The notes: generated from the sequence alone by a model not told the origin. 58,398 nucleotides of DNA from Bacillota bacterium (GCA_017889585.1 JAGFZX010000019.1:1-58398), one strand, 5' to 3'; counted from the stretch's first letter, positions 1 through 8,898 are shown. Numbers and translations are program-made.

Positions 1-32
1 TGAATATTGCTGATTCTACCCGTTTCAATCAT
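1..32 (-). CDS. gerAB: Spore germination permease, GerAB family (first codons only)
   Basis: Only the first 10 to 11 codons are in the window; the gene runs off the left edge. They read MIETGRISNIQ, the usual opening of GerAB-type spore germination permeases (APC superfamily, inner spore membrane). An AGGAGGAG ribosome-binding site stands 6 to 8 bases before the ATG. The position after gerAA, gerAC and a small membrane protein is where a GerAB gene is expected, so the assignment rests on both the N-terminus and the operon order. Confidence 0.6.
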   Translation of the reverse strand, partial: MIETGRISNI

Positions 33-44
33 CGGCTGCTCCTC

Positions 45-260
45 CTAATTTATACGTGGGATGACTGCACCTAAAATCTTAGCAATTGAAGGATTTGGAA
101 CATGATAAATGGAAAAAATTCCTCCAACAATCACAAGCCCCAATATCCCTGTTTCAATACAAAGTATTTTCTTTTCTTTTCTCTTCATTCCCATAAGAAT
201 TTCGATACCAGAAGAACCCAAGACCAGAAGGAAGAAGATTACACTAGCAAAAAAATCCAT
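45..260 (-). CDS. Small two-helix membrane protein of the ger operon
   Basis: A 71-residue protein with two hydrophobic segments (about residues 3-22 and 34-52) separated by a short basic stretch (MKRKEKK), so it is probably an inner-membrane hairpin with a basic loop. It starts 6 bases after gerAC and ends 12 bases before the gerAB start, so it is cotranscribed with the germinant receptor. Small two-helix proteins (GerD-unrelated, sometimes called GerXD or GerKD type) are known in ger operons and can tune receptor response. That parallel is by position and topology only, since no sequence motif was recognised. Confidence 0.65.
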   Translation of the reverse strand: MDFFASVIFFLLVLGSSGIEILMGMKRKEKKILCIETGILGLVIVGGIFSIYHVPNPSIAKILGAVIPRIN

Positions 261-266
261 ACTACC

Positions 267-1532
267 TTACCTCGATTCATCTGCTTTAACAGGATTTTTA
301 CTAACTCCAGATCGGGAAATATTGGCTATAATAGTGATGTTCACCTTCATCTTGGATAAACCGTCATTTCGCCATTGACTAGCCATTTGATTCCATTCTT
401 TTGGATAATGATGATAAATTGCATTACCGAATCCAAACACATCAGCTTGCCACTGTTTCTGCGTTTTATCCAATACTATCATTATTTCATGTCTGATTTC
501 TTCTTCGAGTACGACATTTAATTCGTTAGTTTGGTTCGAGGTTAATTTCAAATCAGGGCAATCAATCTCCTGAATATCTCCATCAACCTTAATGTTAACA
601 TCCATAATCGGTTGTCCCTCGATAAAATGAGGGGAAAATTGAGAGTTGCATCGATTAATTAAGATACTAATTGATCCCTTACGATCTTTGGGACAACTTA
701 AAATAATAATATCGTGGGCTAGTTCACCTCTTCCCAAAAGCAGGCCTCGAGTTTCTTGCTCGTTAAGCGAGCCAATGTATTTGTTATCCTTAAATATGGC
801 TGCCCCCTGGAGACTAAGTGTTTCTTTATTCTGCCCCATTCCCTTAGTCTCTTTTTGAGCAATACCAGCTTCCATCTTTTTCGTCTTTTCTGCTATATTT
901 ATTCCATTCTTTGCTGCCAATTGAATCTCACCTGTGAAAGAATCTCTCGTATCACTAGAAAACTCCTTCAAAAACTGACTCAAATCTCTTATTACTGCCA
1001 GATGAGTGTAATGCCGATTTGTTATGATGCCTTGAATTTCTGATCCTAAATTGCTCTTTAATTGGGGTTCGGCTTTCACAATATCCACGACCTTCTCCCT
1101 AGTAACAAGTAACTGTACATAGGGACGAATATGAGTATTTCTTTTTAAAAAATCTAAAATAGATTCCATTTTATTCTGTGCTGCCTTCTCACCGACAATA
1201 ACAACACCTAGATTCCCTAAATAGATTTCTTTTGAAAGAGTACTTGATAATTTTCCCATGGCTTCAAAAAGAGTTTTTCCCGTAGTTGTTTCGACGATGG
1301 CTGTTGATTGCATTTTTCCCGCCCCACCTAATGATCCCCCGGGGGAAGGATTAACAATCGAAACTGTCAATTCAAACTGACCGGAATCATCTTGATCAAT
1401 CCCCATAATGCCAATAAGAGCTAGATTATTTATTTCATGACTGCTCCAACAACCAGCTAGGGAAGCAGAAAATAGAATCAAAAGAACCACTGAAAAAAAG
1501 GTTCGCATAGGAATACATTTATTCAATTTCAT
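267..1532 (-). CDS. gerAC: Spore germination lipoprotein, GerAC family
   Basis: A 421-residue lipoprotein of the Ger(x)C family, the C subunit of a nutrient germinant receptor on the outer face of the spore inner membrane. The N-terminus is a lipoprotein signal: basic start, hydrophobic core, and lipobox LAGC with the Cys at residue 28, followed by WSSHEINNLALIGIMGID, which is typical of the family. The start chosen (1532) has AAGGAG 7 bases upstream; a longer reading to 1586 would run inside gerAA and lacks a signal-like start. The gene overlaps the end of gerAA by 14 bases, which implies translational coupling. Length is in the usual range for the family. Confidence 0.9.
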   Translation of the reverse strand: MKLNKCIPMRTFFSVVLLILFSASLAGCWSSHEINNLALIGIMGIDQDDSGQFELTVSIVNPSPGGSLGGAGKMQSTAIVETTTGKTLFEAMGKLSSTLSKEIYLGNLGVVIVGEKAAQNKMESILDFLKRNTHIRPYVQLLVTREKVVDIVKAEPQLKSNLGSEIQGIITNRHYTHLAVIRDLSQFLKEFSSDTRDSFTGEIQLAAKNGINIAEKTKKMEAGIAQKETKGMGQNKETLSLQGAAIFKDNKYIGSLNEQETRGLLLGRGELAHDIIILSCPKDRKGSISILINRCNSQFSPHFIEGQPIMDVNIKVDGDIQEIDCPDLKLTSNQTNELNVVLEEEIRHEIMIVLDKTQKQWQADVFGFGNAIYHHYPKEWNQMASQWRNDGLSKMKVNITIIANISRSGVSKNPVKADESR

Positions 1533-3045
1533 TCTGATTCTCCTTGGGCTGATGAGTTGGAGGTTTAGGAAAATTGTCATCCCCACTTCGTCTTAGATTA
1601 GAAACTCCTACCGCCGGATCTCGTGTATCCATTGCCCACCATGGAGTTCGTAGAAATACATCCTTCCAGCCTTCTTTGCGAGAAGGAGAGATAGGTGACA
1701 AATAAGGTATACCAAAAGATCGCAAATTAATTAAATGTGTTAAAATCACCATCAAACCGATCAGTATGCCCATAAAACCAAAAAGACCTGCTAAGAGTAA
1801 CATGGGTAAGCACAAATACCTTATCACCTGTTGAAAAGCATGGTTTGGTAAAATAAAAGTAGTTAAACTGGCTACCCCAATGACGACTACTGTTAAAGGT
1901 GCGACTAAACCGGATTGCGCGGCTATTTGACCAATAATTAGTATCCCTAAAAGGGTAATCACAGACCCGTGAAATAACCTTGGCATTCTTTGTCCTGCTT
2001 CCCGTAGCAATTCAAAAGTCATAATCATAAATATTGATTCAATTAACACTGGATAAGGCAAGTCCTCCCGATTACCTGATATGCGTATTAAAAAAGGCGA
2101 CTGTAACAATTCTTGGTGTATCGTTAAAATTGCAATAAAAAAGGCAGGCAAGATCAGTGCTACCAAAAGCCCTAGGCCGCGAATCCAGCGTACGATAGAC
2201 GAAGGAAACCCCCCATTATAATAGTCATCATTCGAATGAAGAAATTCGATAAATACAGCAGGCATCGTCAGAGTAAAAGGAGTACCTTCTGTTAGTATAG
2301 CGACTTTTCCTTCTAACAAACCCGCACATAACCGATCTGGACGTTCTGTGTTGAAAATTGTCGGAAATGGGGATAGAGGAGCATCCTGAATCATCGCTTC
2401 TATATAACTGCTCTCCAAAATACCATCAATCTCTATACGAGACAATCGTTTACGAACTTCATTCACCAACGTCTCATCCACTACGCCCTTAAGATAAACA
2501 ACCGCTAACTTTGTCTGTGTCTGCTTTCCTAACGTTAAGTATTCAATTTTTAAAGAGGTCGTTTTTATTTTTCTGCGAATCAACATTACATTAGTATCGA
2601 TCGACTCAACAAATCCCTCTCTCGGCCCTCGAATAACATGTTCCGTTTCTGGTTCTTCTATTGCTCTCCCTGCTGAATGTTTTGTGCGAAACGAAAATGC
2701 GACGTCAATTTCCTCTACCATCAAAACAGCTTGTCCGGACAAAATTTGTTCGACAATAAACTTCGTATTATTGACTTCAATTTTCTGACTAAAAAAAGGT
2801 CGGTGGTGCATCTGGGTAATGAAAGAATCCTTTGTCTTTACATCTATAGTAGAGATATCATTCCACTCAGTATTGCCTATTAAAAATGTTATAAGATCTT
2901 GTTCAACTTCAAAAATCGCCTGCTTGTTTACCAAATTAGATAAATAAATGAGATAACTATTCATGTTACTGATCCGAAATGCTTTAAAGATGACATCATC
3001 ACATGATTTAAATGCATCTTTCAAAAAAGATAGTTGTTTATTCAA
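1519..3045 (-). CDS. gerAA: Spore germination protein, GerAA family
   Basis: A 508-residue GerA-family protein, the A subunit of a germinant receptor. The N-terminal half is soluble (about residues 1-290) and the C-terminal half holds several membrane segments. Family landmarks include PFPTIFNTERPD, EGKVAILTEGTPFTLTMPAVF and the membrane motif LPAFFIAILTIHQELLQSPF. Translation starts at a TTG preceded by GGGGGGAG. It is the first gene of the operon gerAA-gerAC-small protein-gerAB. The short poly-basic C-terminal tail after the last helix is normal for the family. The upstream gene on the same strand, cooS, is separated by a terminator, so the ger genes have their own promoter. Confidence 0.92.
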   Translation of the reverse strand: MNKQLSFLKDAFKSCDDVIFKAFRISNMNSYLIYLSNLVNKQAIFEVEQDLITFLIGNTEWNDISTIDVKTKDSFITQMHHRPFFSQKIEVNNTKFIVEQILSGQAVLMVEEIDVAFSFRTKHSAGRAIEEPETEHVIRGPREGFVESIDTNVMLIRRKIKTTSLKIEYLTLGKQTQTKLAVVYLKGVVDETLVNEVRKRLSRIEIDGILESSYIEAMIQDAPLSPFPTIFNTERPDRLCAGLLEGKVAILTEGTPFTLTMPAVFIEFLHSNDDYYNGGFPSSIVRWIRGLGLLVALILPAFFIAILTIHQELLQSPFLIRISGNREDLPYPVLIESIFMIMTFELLREAGQRMPRLFHGSVITLLGILIIGQIAAQSGLVAPLTVVVIGVASLTTFILPNHAFQQVIRYLCLPMLLLAGLFGFMGILIGLMVILTHLINLRSFGIPYLSPISPSRKEGWKDVFLRTPWWAMDTRDPAVGVSNLRRSGDDNFPKPPTHQPKENQNEIE

Positions 3046-3160
3046 ACTTTGCTCCCCCCCTATAGGATATACTCTCCAATAAGAGATAAGATATGCGAAA
3101 TTCTAAATACTACTGGGGAATATTTGTCTAGGGTTCAATCAGAAATTTTGTGCGGAAAAA

Positions 3161-3195
3161 GGATCAACAAGCAACGAATTATTGCTTGTTGATCC
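3161..3195 (-). terminator. Intrinsic terminator downstream of cooS
   Basis: A perfect 14-base inverted repeat (3161-3174 and 3182-3195) has a 7-base loop. On the minus strand it is followed directly by TTTTT. It lies about 150 bases after the cooS stop and before gerAA, so it should end the cooS transcript. The rest of the 3046-3341 gap is AT-rich and shows no gene; it should contain the gerAA promoter. Confidence 0.8.
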
Positions 3196-3341
3196 TTAAA
3201 ATATCTACGCATATTTTTTTTGATTACCCCGAAGTATAGCACTTCATTACCACCAATAATGAGGATAATTGTGCTTTAGCACATACTTATTAAACACTAC
3301 CGCTACCATAGAAATCATAATTTTTGCTTTTAGTACAGTAC

Positions 3342-5468
3342 CTATATTCCAAGCTCTTTGCGTTTTTTCTCAATATGGTCTACATAAATTTGAACAGTTT
3401 TATCTGCACTAGTCTCGACTGTTAGTTTACCCAAACCTAAAGTTTCAGTTGTTTCTGTTAATGTTTTTACCACTAATTCACTACCAGTCACAGAAGGAAC
3501 AGGTGCAACATGGACTAGCCAGCCAAGAGCAATCGCAGTACAAGCATCAGCTACTGCTTTTTGCTCCAAGTATTCCGGAGCACCAATAACAATCGGCAGC
3601 ATATTGGTATCTACATCCAAGGTATCCGCAATTTCTTTAGCCGTTTGTGTCATTTTCCCTATATCTACACATGCGCCATACGAGAGCACTGGCGGAATGC
3701 CCAATAACTTACAAACTTCCTTCAAACCAGGCCCAGCTTCATCTGCAGCCTTCGGATCTGCCAGTCCAGTATATTGCATGACTGAGGAAGTACAGCCTCC
3801 CGATAACACTAAAATATCTTTTTCAATCAGGCCTTTAGTAATCCGGAATATATTACTGCCACCTTGTCCGTAGCGGGCAGTCGTGCAGCCCACTATGGTA
3901 GCAATACCACGAATTTTCCCCGCTACAATGGCATCAATGAGCGGTTTCCATGTGCCACCCAGGGCTGCTTTTACTGATTCTGTGCTAAAACCAATCATGC
4001 AATCCGATACTTGCGGCGGAATATAGACTTCTCTATTTTCAGCCTTACGTTTAGAATAAGCCTCAATAGCCATAACCAAAATCTTTTCCGCTTGTTTACG
4101 CATCTCTGCTGGTTTAAATTCTACAACCTCTGTACCTGGCATACGAATGACTTCATGAGTACTCACCATTGTAGTACCAAAACGTTTTGCATACAGTGGG
4201 AGAGTCGGAATGGTACAGTTATAATCGAACATGAATAGATCAACTGCGCCAGTTGCTAACAGATATTCTTCTGATAGCCATTCGCCTTCTTGCCCTGCGT
4301 ATGCGCTCATTTTTCCAGTATCTTCATAGTTAAGAAGCTGTTGTCCTTCACAAACATGACCGAGTATCTGCAGGCCAGTTGCACCAGCTTTGCGAGCTTT
4401 TTCCTGCCATTCTGGAGTGGAAGCTAGTTCAATCACAACATGGGCTGTCAATGGCATATGACCATTGGTTATAATGTTTACCTTTTCTTTATTGAGCAGC
4501 CCCATATTCTGTTTTGCAGTTCTGATTTTTTCTGTACCCATCAAGATCTCTTGTAATATATCAAGAGCAAACAAACCTTGATATTCATTAGCAACGCCTA
4601 GACGTACTGAAGTGAGTAGGAAATCAACTGCATCGGCGTTAAGGTTTGTCATACATTTTGTCTGAGCTAATGCAATTTCGCTAAAGCCGCCACCCGGGAA
4701 TAAGTTTAATTTACGCCATAATTCTTGACGTTTGGGAGGAGCAAAAGCCTTGGTCATTGACGACTCTTCCCAATAAGGTCTACCCATATCTTCAAGCACC
4801 CAGTTAGCAAAACTAACAGCCACTTTGTTTACATCTTCATGACTATTTAAACCAGCCATCTCAGCATATTTTAGTAGTTTTTCTTTATCACGTATTTTCA
4901 GGCCGCTCTCCGGACTTTCTGCAGCTGCCTTCAAGGTACGAGCCGCCTGCTGGGCATGAAAAATATTAGCAGAAGTTCCAATGGTTACATGGCGATAAAC
5001 AAAGTTTCGCGCTACCATAACATCTGCATCAACACCGCAGTTACCCCGGGGCACTTTTGCATTAATACGGCAAGGACCGTTGGCACATAATTGACAAGAT
5101 AAACCTTGAACGCAGAAATTGCAGCGAATCTTTTCCTGCTGCTCGAACCTGTCAAAAACATTGGTAAGTCCCTGTTCATGAACGTGCTGGTACATTTCAC
5201 GCATGGCAGGATCTACAATGACATTCAAGGGATAACCCTCTTTACCTTGATCATGGGTCTTAATATGCTGACGCTGCCAGTTATGTACTTCCTCCATGGA
5301 AGCAGGGGATTTTTCAATATCGTAGTATTTTCTAGAGCTTTGGTGAACATCAGAATGCTTACTAGGATCATTCGTGCCGCTGGCATCACCTTTTCCTGAA
5401 ATTGACTCTACGTCACCGCGAGTCGTTTCATCTGTACTTTGTATTAATGTTTCTTTCTCATTTGACAC
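3342..5468 (-). CDS. cooS: Anaerobic Ni-Fe carbon monoxide dehydrogenase, catalytic subunit CooS
   Basis: A 708-residue CooS (hybrid-cluster/CODH fold) that interconverts CO and CO2 at a NiFe4S4 C-cluster. C-cluster ligands are visible in order: H in NGHMPLTAH, C in GHVCEG, C in FDYNCTIP, C in VGCTTARYGQGG, C in SGGCTSS and C in YGACVDIG. B-cluster cysteines are C125, C128, C133 and C144. The D-cluster region has C116-x2-C119 instead of the x7 spacing of classic enzymes. The N-terminus carries a polar extension of about 75 residues. The start is GTG with AAGGAGGGG upstream. No ACS, cooF or cooC lies nearby; the only partner is the small Cys protein upstream. It may serve CO oxidation or CO2 reduction, or supply another pathway encoded elsewhere. 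Confidence 0.95.
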   Translation of the reverse strand: MSNEKETLIQSTDETTRGDVESISGKGDASGTNDPSKHSDVHQSSRKYYDIEKSPASMEEVHNWQRQHIKTHDQGKEGYPLNVIVDPAMREMYQHVHEQGLTNVFDRFEQQEKIRCNFCVQGLSCQLCANGPCRINAKVPRGNCGVDADVMVARNFVYRHVTIGTSANIFHAQQAARTLKAAAESPESGLKIRDKEKLLKYAEMAGLNSHEDVNKVAVSFANWVLEDMGRPYWEESSMTKAFAPPKRQELWRKLNLFPGGGFSEIALAQTKCMTNLNADAVDFLLTSVRLGVANEYQGLFALDILQEILMGTEKIRTAKQNMGLLNKEKVNIITNGHMPLTAHVVIELASTPEWQEKARKAGATGLQILGHVCEGQQLLNYEDTGKMSAYAGQEGEWLSEEYLLATGAVDLFMFDYNCTIPTLPLYAKRFGTTMVSTHEVIRMPGTEVVEFKPAEMRKQAEKILVMAIEAYSKRKAENREVYIPPQVSDCMIGFSTESVKAALGGTWKPLIDAIVAGKIRGIATIVGCTTARYGQGGSNIFRITKGLIEKDILVLSGGCTSSVMQYTGLADPKAADEAGPGLKEVCKLLGIPPVLSYGACVDIGKMTQTAKEIADTLDVDTNMLPIVIGAPEYLEQKAVADACTAIALGWLVHVAPVPSVTGSELVVKTLTETTETLGLGKLTVETSADKTVQIYVDHIEKKRKELGI

Positions 5469-5563
5469 TAGTATTACCCCTCCTTTTATATTATATTTTC
5501 AACAAATTTTGGTAGCTTATTCATTTAAATAGGGAAATATTATTATCAGTTATTCTTATGGGC

Positions 5564-5758
5564 CTACTGCATAGATTTTACTGATTCAAAAAATTCTTCT
5601 TCTGTGTCTTCTATTACTAATTCATCATTTATATATCCAAAACTTTTATCTTCATGCTGACCACACTCACCTATGCATTCTACTTCTAGATTACCTGGTA
5701 CCAATTTTTCCAATTTATCAATATCTACATTTGAGCAAGTTGGGCAAACCCTTACCAT
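5564..5758 (-). CDS. Small Cys-rich protein, DUF1450/thioredoxin-like ferredoxin type
   Basis: A 64-residue acidic protein starting MVRVCPTCSN, with a CxxC near the N-terminus and a second pair, CIGECG, at about residues 28-32, followed by a short ED-rich tail. The layout (CxxC, about 20 residues, CxGxCG, then an F/G-I-N-x-E-x-V strand) resembles DUF1450-type small thioredoxin-fold proteins. It could bind a [2Fe-2S] cluster or metal. The start at 5758 is chosen for GGAGGAGAT before the ATG; a longer reading to 5809 has no such site. It lies 95 bases upstream of cooS on the same strand, so it may be an electron carrier or assembly aid for CooS. This is an inference from position only. Confidence 0.7.
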   Translation of the reverse strand: MVRVCPTCSNVDIDKLEKLVPGNLEVECIGECGQHEDKSFGYINDELVIEDTEEEFFESVKSMQ

Positions 5759-6000
5759 AATATCTCCTCCATTTCTTATGCTTAATGCTTTAATATTTAT
5801 TATTTTCATAACTTTTACAATGCATACATAAGAAAACTATATGAATGATAAGGTTAATTTCATCAACTAAGAGAAAATAACGTGAAATCATCAATATGAA
5901 ATTACTGATGACTTGTCGTCTTGGTGCATGTGATCGCCTTCAAGCTAGTGTTTTTTTGTATTTTATGATATCATCTGGAAGTAATTGGTTATAATGAAAT

Positions 6001-6030
6001 AAACCGCCTCACCCGAAGGTAAGGCAGTTT
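6001..6030 (-). terminator. Hairpin after the nitroreductase remnant; gap 5759-6150
   Basis: AAACYGCCT/AAGGCRGTTT arms (6001-6010 and 6021-6030) surround a CCTTCGGG tetraloop-type centre. On the minus strand the stem is followed by TTTATTTC, so it may be the old terminator of the gene fossil at 6151-6420. The remaining 5759-6150 stretch is AT-rich with no gene recognised; it must hold the promoter of the small Cys protein and cooS. A similar CCGCCT/AAGGCGG hairpin recurs at 18894-18921. Confidence 0.5.
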
Positions 6031-6150
6031 ATAAGGTTCAATATTCTTTTCTCAACAAACCACCAATCATCTTCATCAAACAAATATATGATGTGTATCC
6101 CTATAAATGCATTGATTTTCATAGTGGAAGCGAACTTCACCTAACCGCTA

Positions 6151-6420
6151 TCAATGTCTAACTGAGGAATATAATGAATAAGACATTCCTTTTTTTCCTA
6201 CTGCAGCAAGATATCGCACAAATTCCTCTTCTCCATTTAGACCCAGTAGCTGGTCTATAAGCTTTTGATCATATATACCTATTGCACAAGTTCCAACATC
6301 TATTGATTCGCTAGCTAAATACAAGTTTTGTCCTACATGCCCAATATCGATTAGAATTTTCTTATGGGCGGTAATGCTAAATTTCCACTCTGATCGACAA
6401 GGTGTCGTACTCCAATGTGA
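6151..6420 (-). pseudogene. C-terminal remnant of a SagB/ThcOx-type nitroreductase
   Basis: There is no start codon, but one reading frame on the minus strand gives a continuous stretch of about 85 residues with SagB-type nitroreductase features: WKFSITAHKKILIDIGHVGQ, then NLYLASESIDVGTCAIGIYD, then a QKLIDQLLGLNGEEEFVRYLA region and a TGA at 6151. The family uses FMN and includes the SagB-type azoline dehydrogenases. The catalytic N-terminal two thirds are missing, and the sequence upstream switches to a different gene fossil near 6420-6430. It is therefore a truncated relic, created by a deletion or by the recombinase fragment next to it. Confidence 0.75.
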
Positions 6421-6429
6421 CTTTCTTTG

Positions 6430-6625
6430 TCTGATTGTTGTTTTTTAATTTCATTAAGATACCTTGGATGGTTTTAATGTTAACGTGCTCATTCTGTCTT
6501 TGCCCTGGGAACAACCAATCTTCCTTACCATAGGATTTAGATGAAAAATAGGCTCTAAAATATTTTCTGAGGGTTAATGCATCTGGTTTAGAAGGAATTA
6601 CAGGAAAACTACGATTCCGCTTCAT
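6430..6625 (-). pseudogene. Fragment of a tyrosine recombinase/integrase
   Basis: About 65 residues (MKRNRSFPVIPSKPDALTLR, then KYFRAYFSSKSYGKEDWLFP, then GQRQNEHVNIKTIQGILMK) match the middle of the catalytic domain of XerD-like tyrosine recombinases, where a basic strand is followed by an LRxYxxxY helix, WLFPGQ and HxxxxTxQ. The N-terminal half, the catalytic Arg/His motifs and the Tyr are absent. The open frame continues to 6377, but after about 6430 it reads the neighbouring nitroreductase remnant out of frame. It marks past site-specific recombination in this region. Confidence 0.65.
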
Positions 6626-6777
6626 ATAGGGATTTTTTCACTTTTTTTAAGTTTTCTAGAAAGAGACTATAGCCATCGCGACTAGAGATTTCGTTCTTCT
6701 CCGTATAGAGTATAATTACGAAGTAAAGCTATTTTGAGTATAGATAGCATCGAATCCTTTTCAGTCATGTATAGGTA

Positions 6778-6806
6778 TTGACAGAAGATAACTATTAGCG
6801 TATATT
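6778..6806 (+). promoter_or_regulatory. Sigma-A-type promoter of ilvE
   Basis: TTGACA (6778-6783), a 17-base spacer and TATATT (6801-6806) form a near-consensus promoter. Transcription should start near 6813, giving a T-box leader of about 385 bases before ilvE. The rest of the gap 6626-6777 shows no gene. Confidence 0.8.
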
Positions 6807-6812
6807 TATATA

Positions 6813-7118
6813 AAGCAAAGCTACACTTTAACTTAATATGGTAAATGTGATGAGGGAGAACTTGTTTTCTATGTCGTTTCAGAGAACCGATGGTTGGTGT
6901 GAATCGGTACGATGGGAATGCAAACGTCGCTCCTGAACAGCAAGGCTGAACTGTAAGTAAGCTGCGCCGGTCTCAGCTCCGAAAGGAGTGCAGCCGTTAT
7001 TCTGCTAGGGTTGTTTGACCTGATGAGATGCAGATTTTTTTCTGTAAAAAGGGTGGTACCGCGAGAATTTCTCTTGCCCCTTTAAGTCTTTTTGACTTGA
7101 AGGGCAAGAGTTTTTTTA
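6813..7118 (+). promoter_or_regulatory. T-box leader (tRNA-sensing) upstream of ilvE
   Basis: The hallmark T-box sequence AGGGTGGTACCGCG lies at about 7047-7060. It is followed by a terminator formed by CTCTTGCCCCTTTAAGTC and its complement (about 7071-7110) and a T-run. Upstream sit the stem I elements, including GAACCGATGG and the GGAATGCAAACGTCGCTCCTGAAC stretch split around 6916-6940. By alignment from memory with isoleucine T-boxes (AAC-ATC-ACC), the specifier is probably GTC, valine. Uncharged tRNA would stabilise the antiterminator and switch on the aminotransferase gene. T-box identity is secure; the specifier codon is an inference. Confidence 0.92.
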
Positions 7119-7198
7119 TTTTTACAGAGGGTTATAGTGGTGAATTACTTGGAAAGATGGATTAGCTTAATAATTTTTTTAGGAGAGGGGATATAATT

Positions 7199-8221
7199 AT
7201 GAGTAAACTAGCAAATATTGATTGGGGTAATTTAGGTTTTAGCTACATAAAAACAGACTTCCGTTATGTTTCTACTTGGAAAGATGGCAAATGGGATGAA
7301 GGCCAACTAACAACCGATAATAAGCTTTCAATCAGTGAGGCATCAACCGCCTTGCACTATGGCCAACAGTGTTTCGAGGGATTAAAAGCCTACAGAACAA
7401 AAAATGGCGATATCCAACTTTTCCGGCCTTTTGAAAATGCTAAACGGATGAATCTCGGCGCTCAACGGCTGTTAATGCCGGAAATTCCAGAAGAGAAATT
7501 TGTGGAAGCCGTATTACAAGTTGTACGAGCCAATGAAGCATATGTTCCTCCCTACGGTACTGGTGCCACACTTTATATCAGGCCGTTACTAATTGGCGTA
7601 GGAGATAATATTGGTGTCGGTCCAGCCCCGGAATATTTATTCTCTGTTTTCTGCATGCCCGTCGGTCCCTATTTCAAAGGCGGTATGACGCCTGTCAATT
7701 TTACGGTTTCCGACTTTGATCGGGCGGCTCCATATGGAACAGGAGCTGCTAAAGTAGGCGGTAACTATGCAGCAAGCCTGTACTCATATCAATTGGCGAA
7801 AAAAAGCGGGTTTGGTGATTGTATCTACCTTGATCCATTGACTCATACAAAAATCGAAGAAGTCGGCTCAGCAAATTTCTTTGGTATTACATGGGATGAC
7901 GAATTTGTCACCCCCAAATCACCTTCGATTTTACCAAGCATTACGAAATATTCCCTTCTCTATCTAGCTAAAGAATATTTGGGCTTAAAAGCGTCAGAGA
8001 GAGACGTTTTGATCGATAATCTTAAAGAGTTTAAAGAAGCGGGCGCTTGCGGAACTGCGGCTGTTATTACTCCGATTGGCGGTATTCAGTATAACGGTAA
8101 ACTTCACGTCTTCCATAGTGAAACAGAAGTTGGTCCGAATACGACCAAACTGTACGACACTCTTTGCGGTATTCAATTTGGTGATTTGGAGGCGCCAGCC
8201 GGTTGGATTGTTAAAGTCTAA
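7199..8221 (+). CDS. ilvE: Branched-chain amino acid aminotransferase
   Basis: A 340-residue fold-type IV PLP aminotransferase that makes or degrades valine, leucine and isoleucine using glutamate/2-oxoglutarate. The PLP lysine is K185 in [14 protein letters not shown]. Other family marks are [16 protein letters not shown], the RP pair in [11 protein letters not shown], the [10 protein letters not shown] cofactor segment and the [10 protein letters not shown] phosphate-binding loop. Length suits the BCAT II-type of about 340-360 residues. The ATG has AGGAGAGGGG upstream. It is a single-gene unit behind a promoter and a T-box, ended by the hairpin at 8262-8308, so supply of a branched-chain amino acid, probably valine, sets its expression. 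Confidence 0.96.
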   Translation: MSKLANIDWGNLGFSYIKTDFRYVSTWKDGKWDEGQLTTDNKLSISEASTALHYGQQCFEGLKAYRTKNGDIQLFRPFENAKRMNLGAQRLLMPEIPEEKFVEAVLQVVRANEAYVPPYGTGATLYIRPLLIGVGDNIGVGPAPEYLFSVFCMPVGPYFKGGMTPVNFTVSDFDRAAPYGTGAAKVGGNYAASLYSYQLAKKSGFGDCIYLDPLTHTKIEEVGSANFFGITWDDEFVTPKSPSILPSITKYSLLYLAKEYLGLKASERDVLIDNLKEFKEAGACGTAAVITPIGGIQYNGKLHVFHSETEVGPNTTKLYDTLCGIQFGDLEAPAGWIVKV

Positions 8222-8261
8222 TTACGTGTCTCTTTTAGCAATTTCAGAATAATTTAGTTAT

Positions 8262-8308
8262 AAACATAGACCATACATGAATTTGTGAGATTTGTATGGT
8301 CTATGTTT
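8262..8308 (+). terminator. Intrinsic terminator of ilvE
   Basis: A perfect 16-base inverted repeat (8262-8277 and 8293-8308) has a 15-base loop and a T-run at the end, 40 bases after the ilvE stop. Confidence 0.85.
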
Positions 8309-8321
8309 TTGCGTATAATTA

Positions 8322-8898
8322 TTAAACTAAAAAAGAACAATGAAAGTCAAGTTAACGAGTGAGCTGCTTGTAAATCGTTAATCACAATCGGCTGGCGTTG
8401 TCAAACAGCTTCCCCCAGATTCCTGTTTTGTCCAGCTCGTAGCAAGTTTGTGGATTCACCACAGTGCATTCCTCAATAACTTCTTTGGACTAAGTATTAA
8501 GGACAAACTCCTTGCGTTCTTCGTGATAGTGGTAAATCTAGCCGATCCTACTTTCGGTCAGTTGCATAGCCTGCTTTAGTGAGTAATCGAGAAATTCCTG
8601 AATAGTTTCAGCTAGCTACTGCAGGATATCGACGAGACGCTGCAACCGCGCCTCGTTTTGTAAGACCGCTTGCGTTCGGTGATTTCATTTTGCAAACGAG
8701 CATTTCAGTCAAGAGCCGTCTGATAGTGTTTTTTCAGTTCCTTTGTGGCCATACTGAATCTGAGTTGGTTTTGTACTCTTGCCAGGATAATGGCCGATCT
8801 GAAAGGTCTGGTTATATAATCAACTGCTCCCAACTCAAGTCCTTTTGTCTCATCTTCTTCATTTCATCCTAAAATAAATATCACTGGTATACTGTCCA
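8322..8898 (-). pseudogene. Decayed response regulator-GAF signalling protein
   Basis: Minus-strand translation gives a gene interrupted by several stops and at least one frameshift. First comes the C-terminal half of a CheY-like receiver (MDSIPVIFI, then KGLELGAVDYITRPFRSAII, then LARVQNQLR). A coiled-coil linker (LQNEITERK) follows, then a GAF-type segment (ETIQEFLDYSLKQAMQLTES, then IYHYHEERKEFVLNT, then EECTVVNPQTCYELDKTGIW). A frame change occurs at a G-run near 8405, after which QRQPIVINDLQAAHS continues. The phosphoacceptor half of the receiver is missing, and the relic begins right at the stop of the neighbouring GGDEF-EAL gene, suggesting a deletion junction. The 8309-8898 gap contains nothing else. 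Confidence 0.8.

Noticed and set aside
5012..5200. Short Cys-rich ORF on the same strand as cooS
   Set aside because: It is an alternate frame inside the cysteine-rich cooS region.
8309..8898. Intact response-regulator gene
   Set aside because: At least three in-frame stops and a frameshift interrupt it, and the receiver N-terminus is missing.
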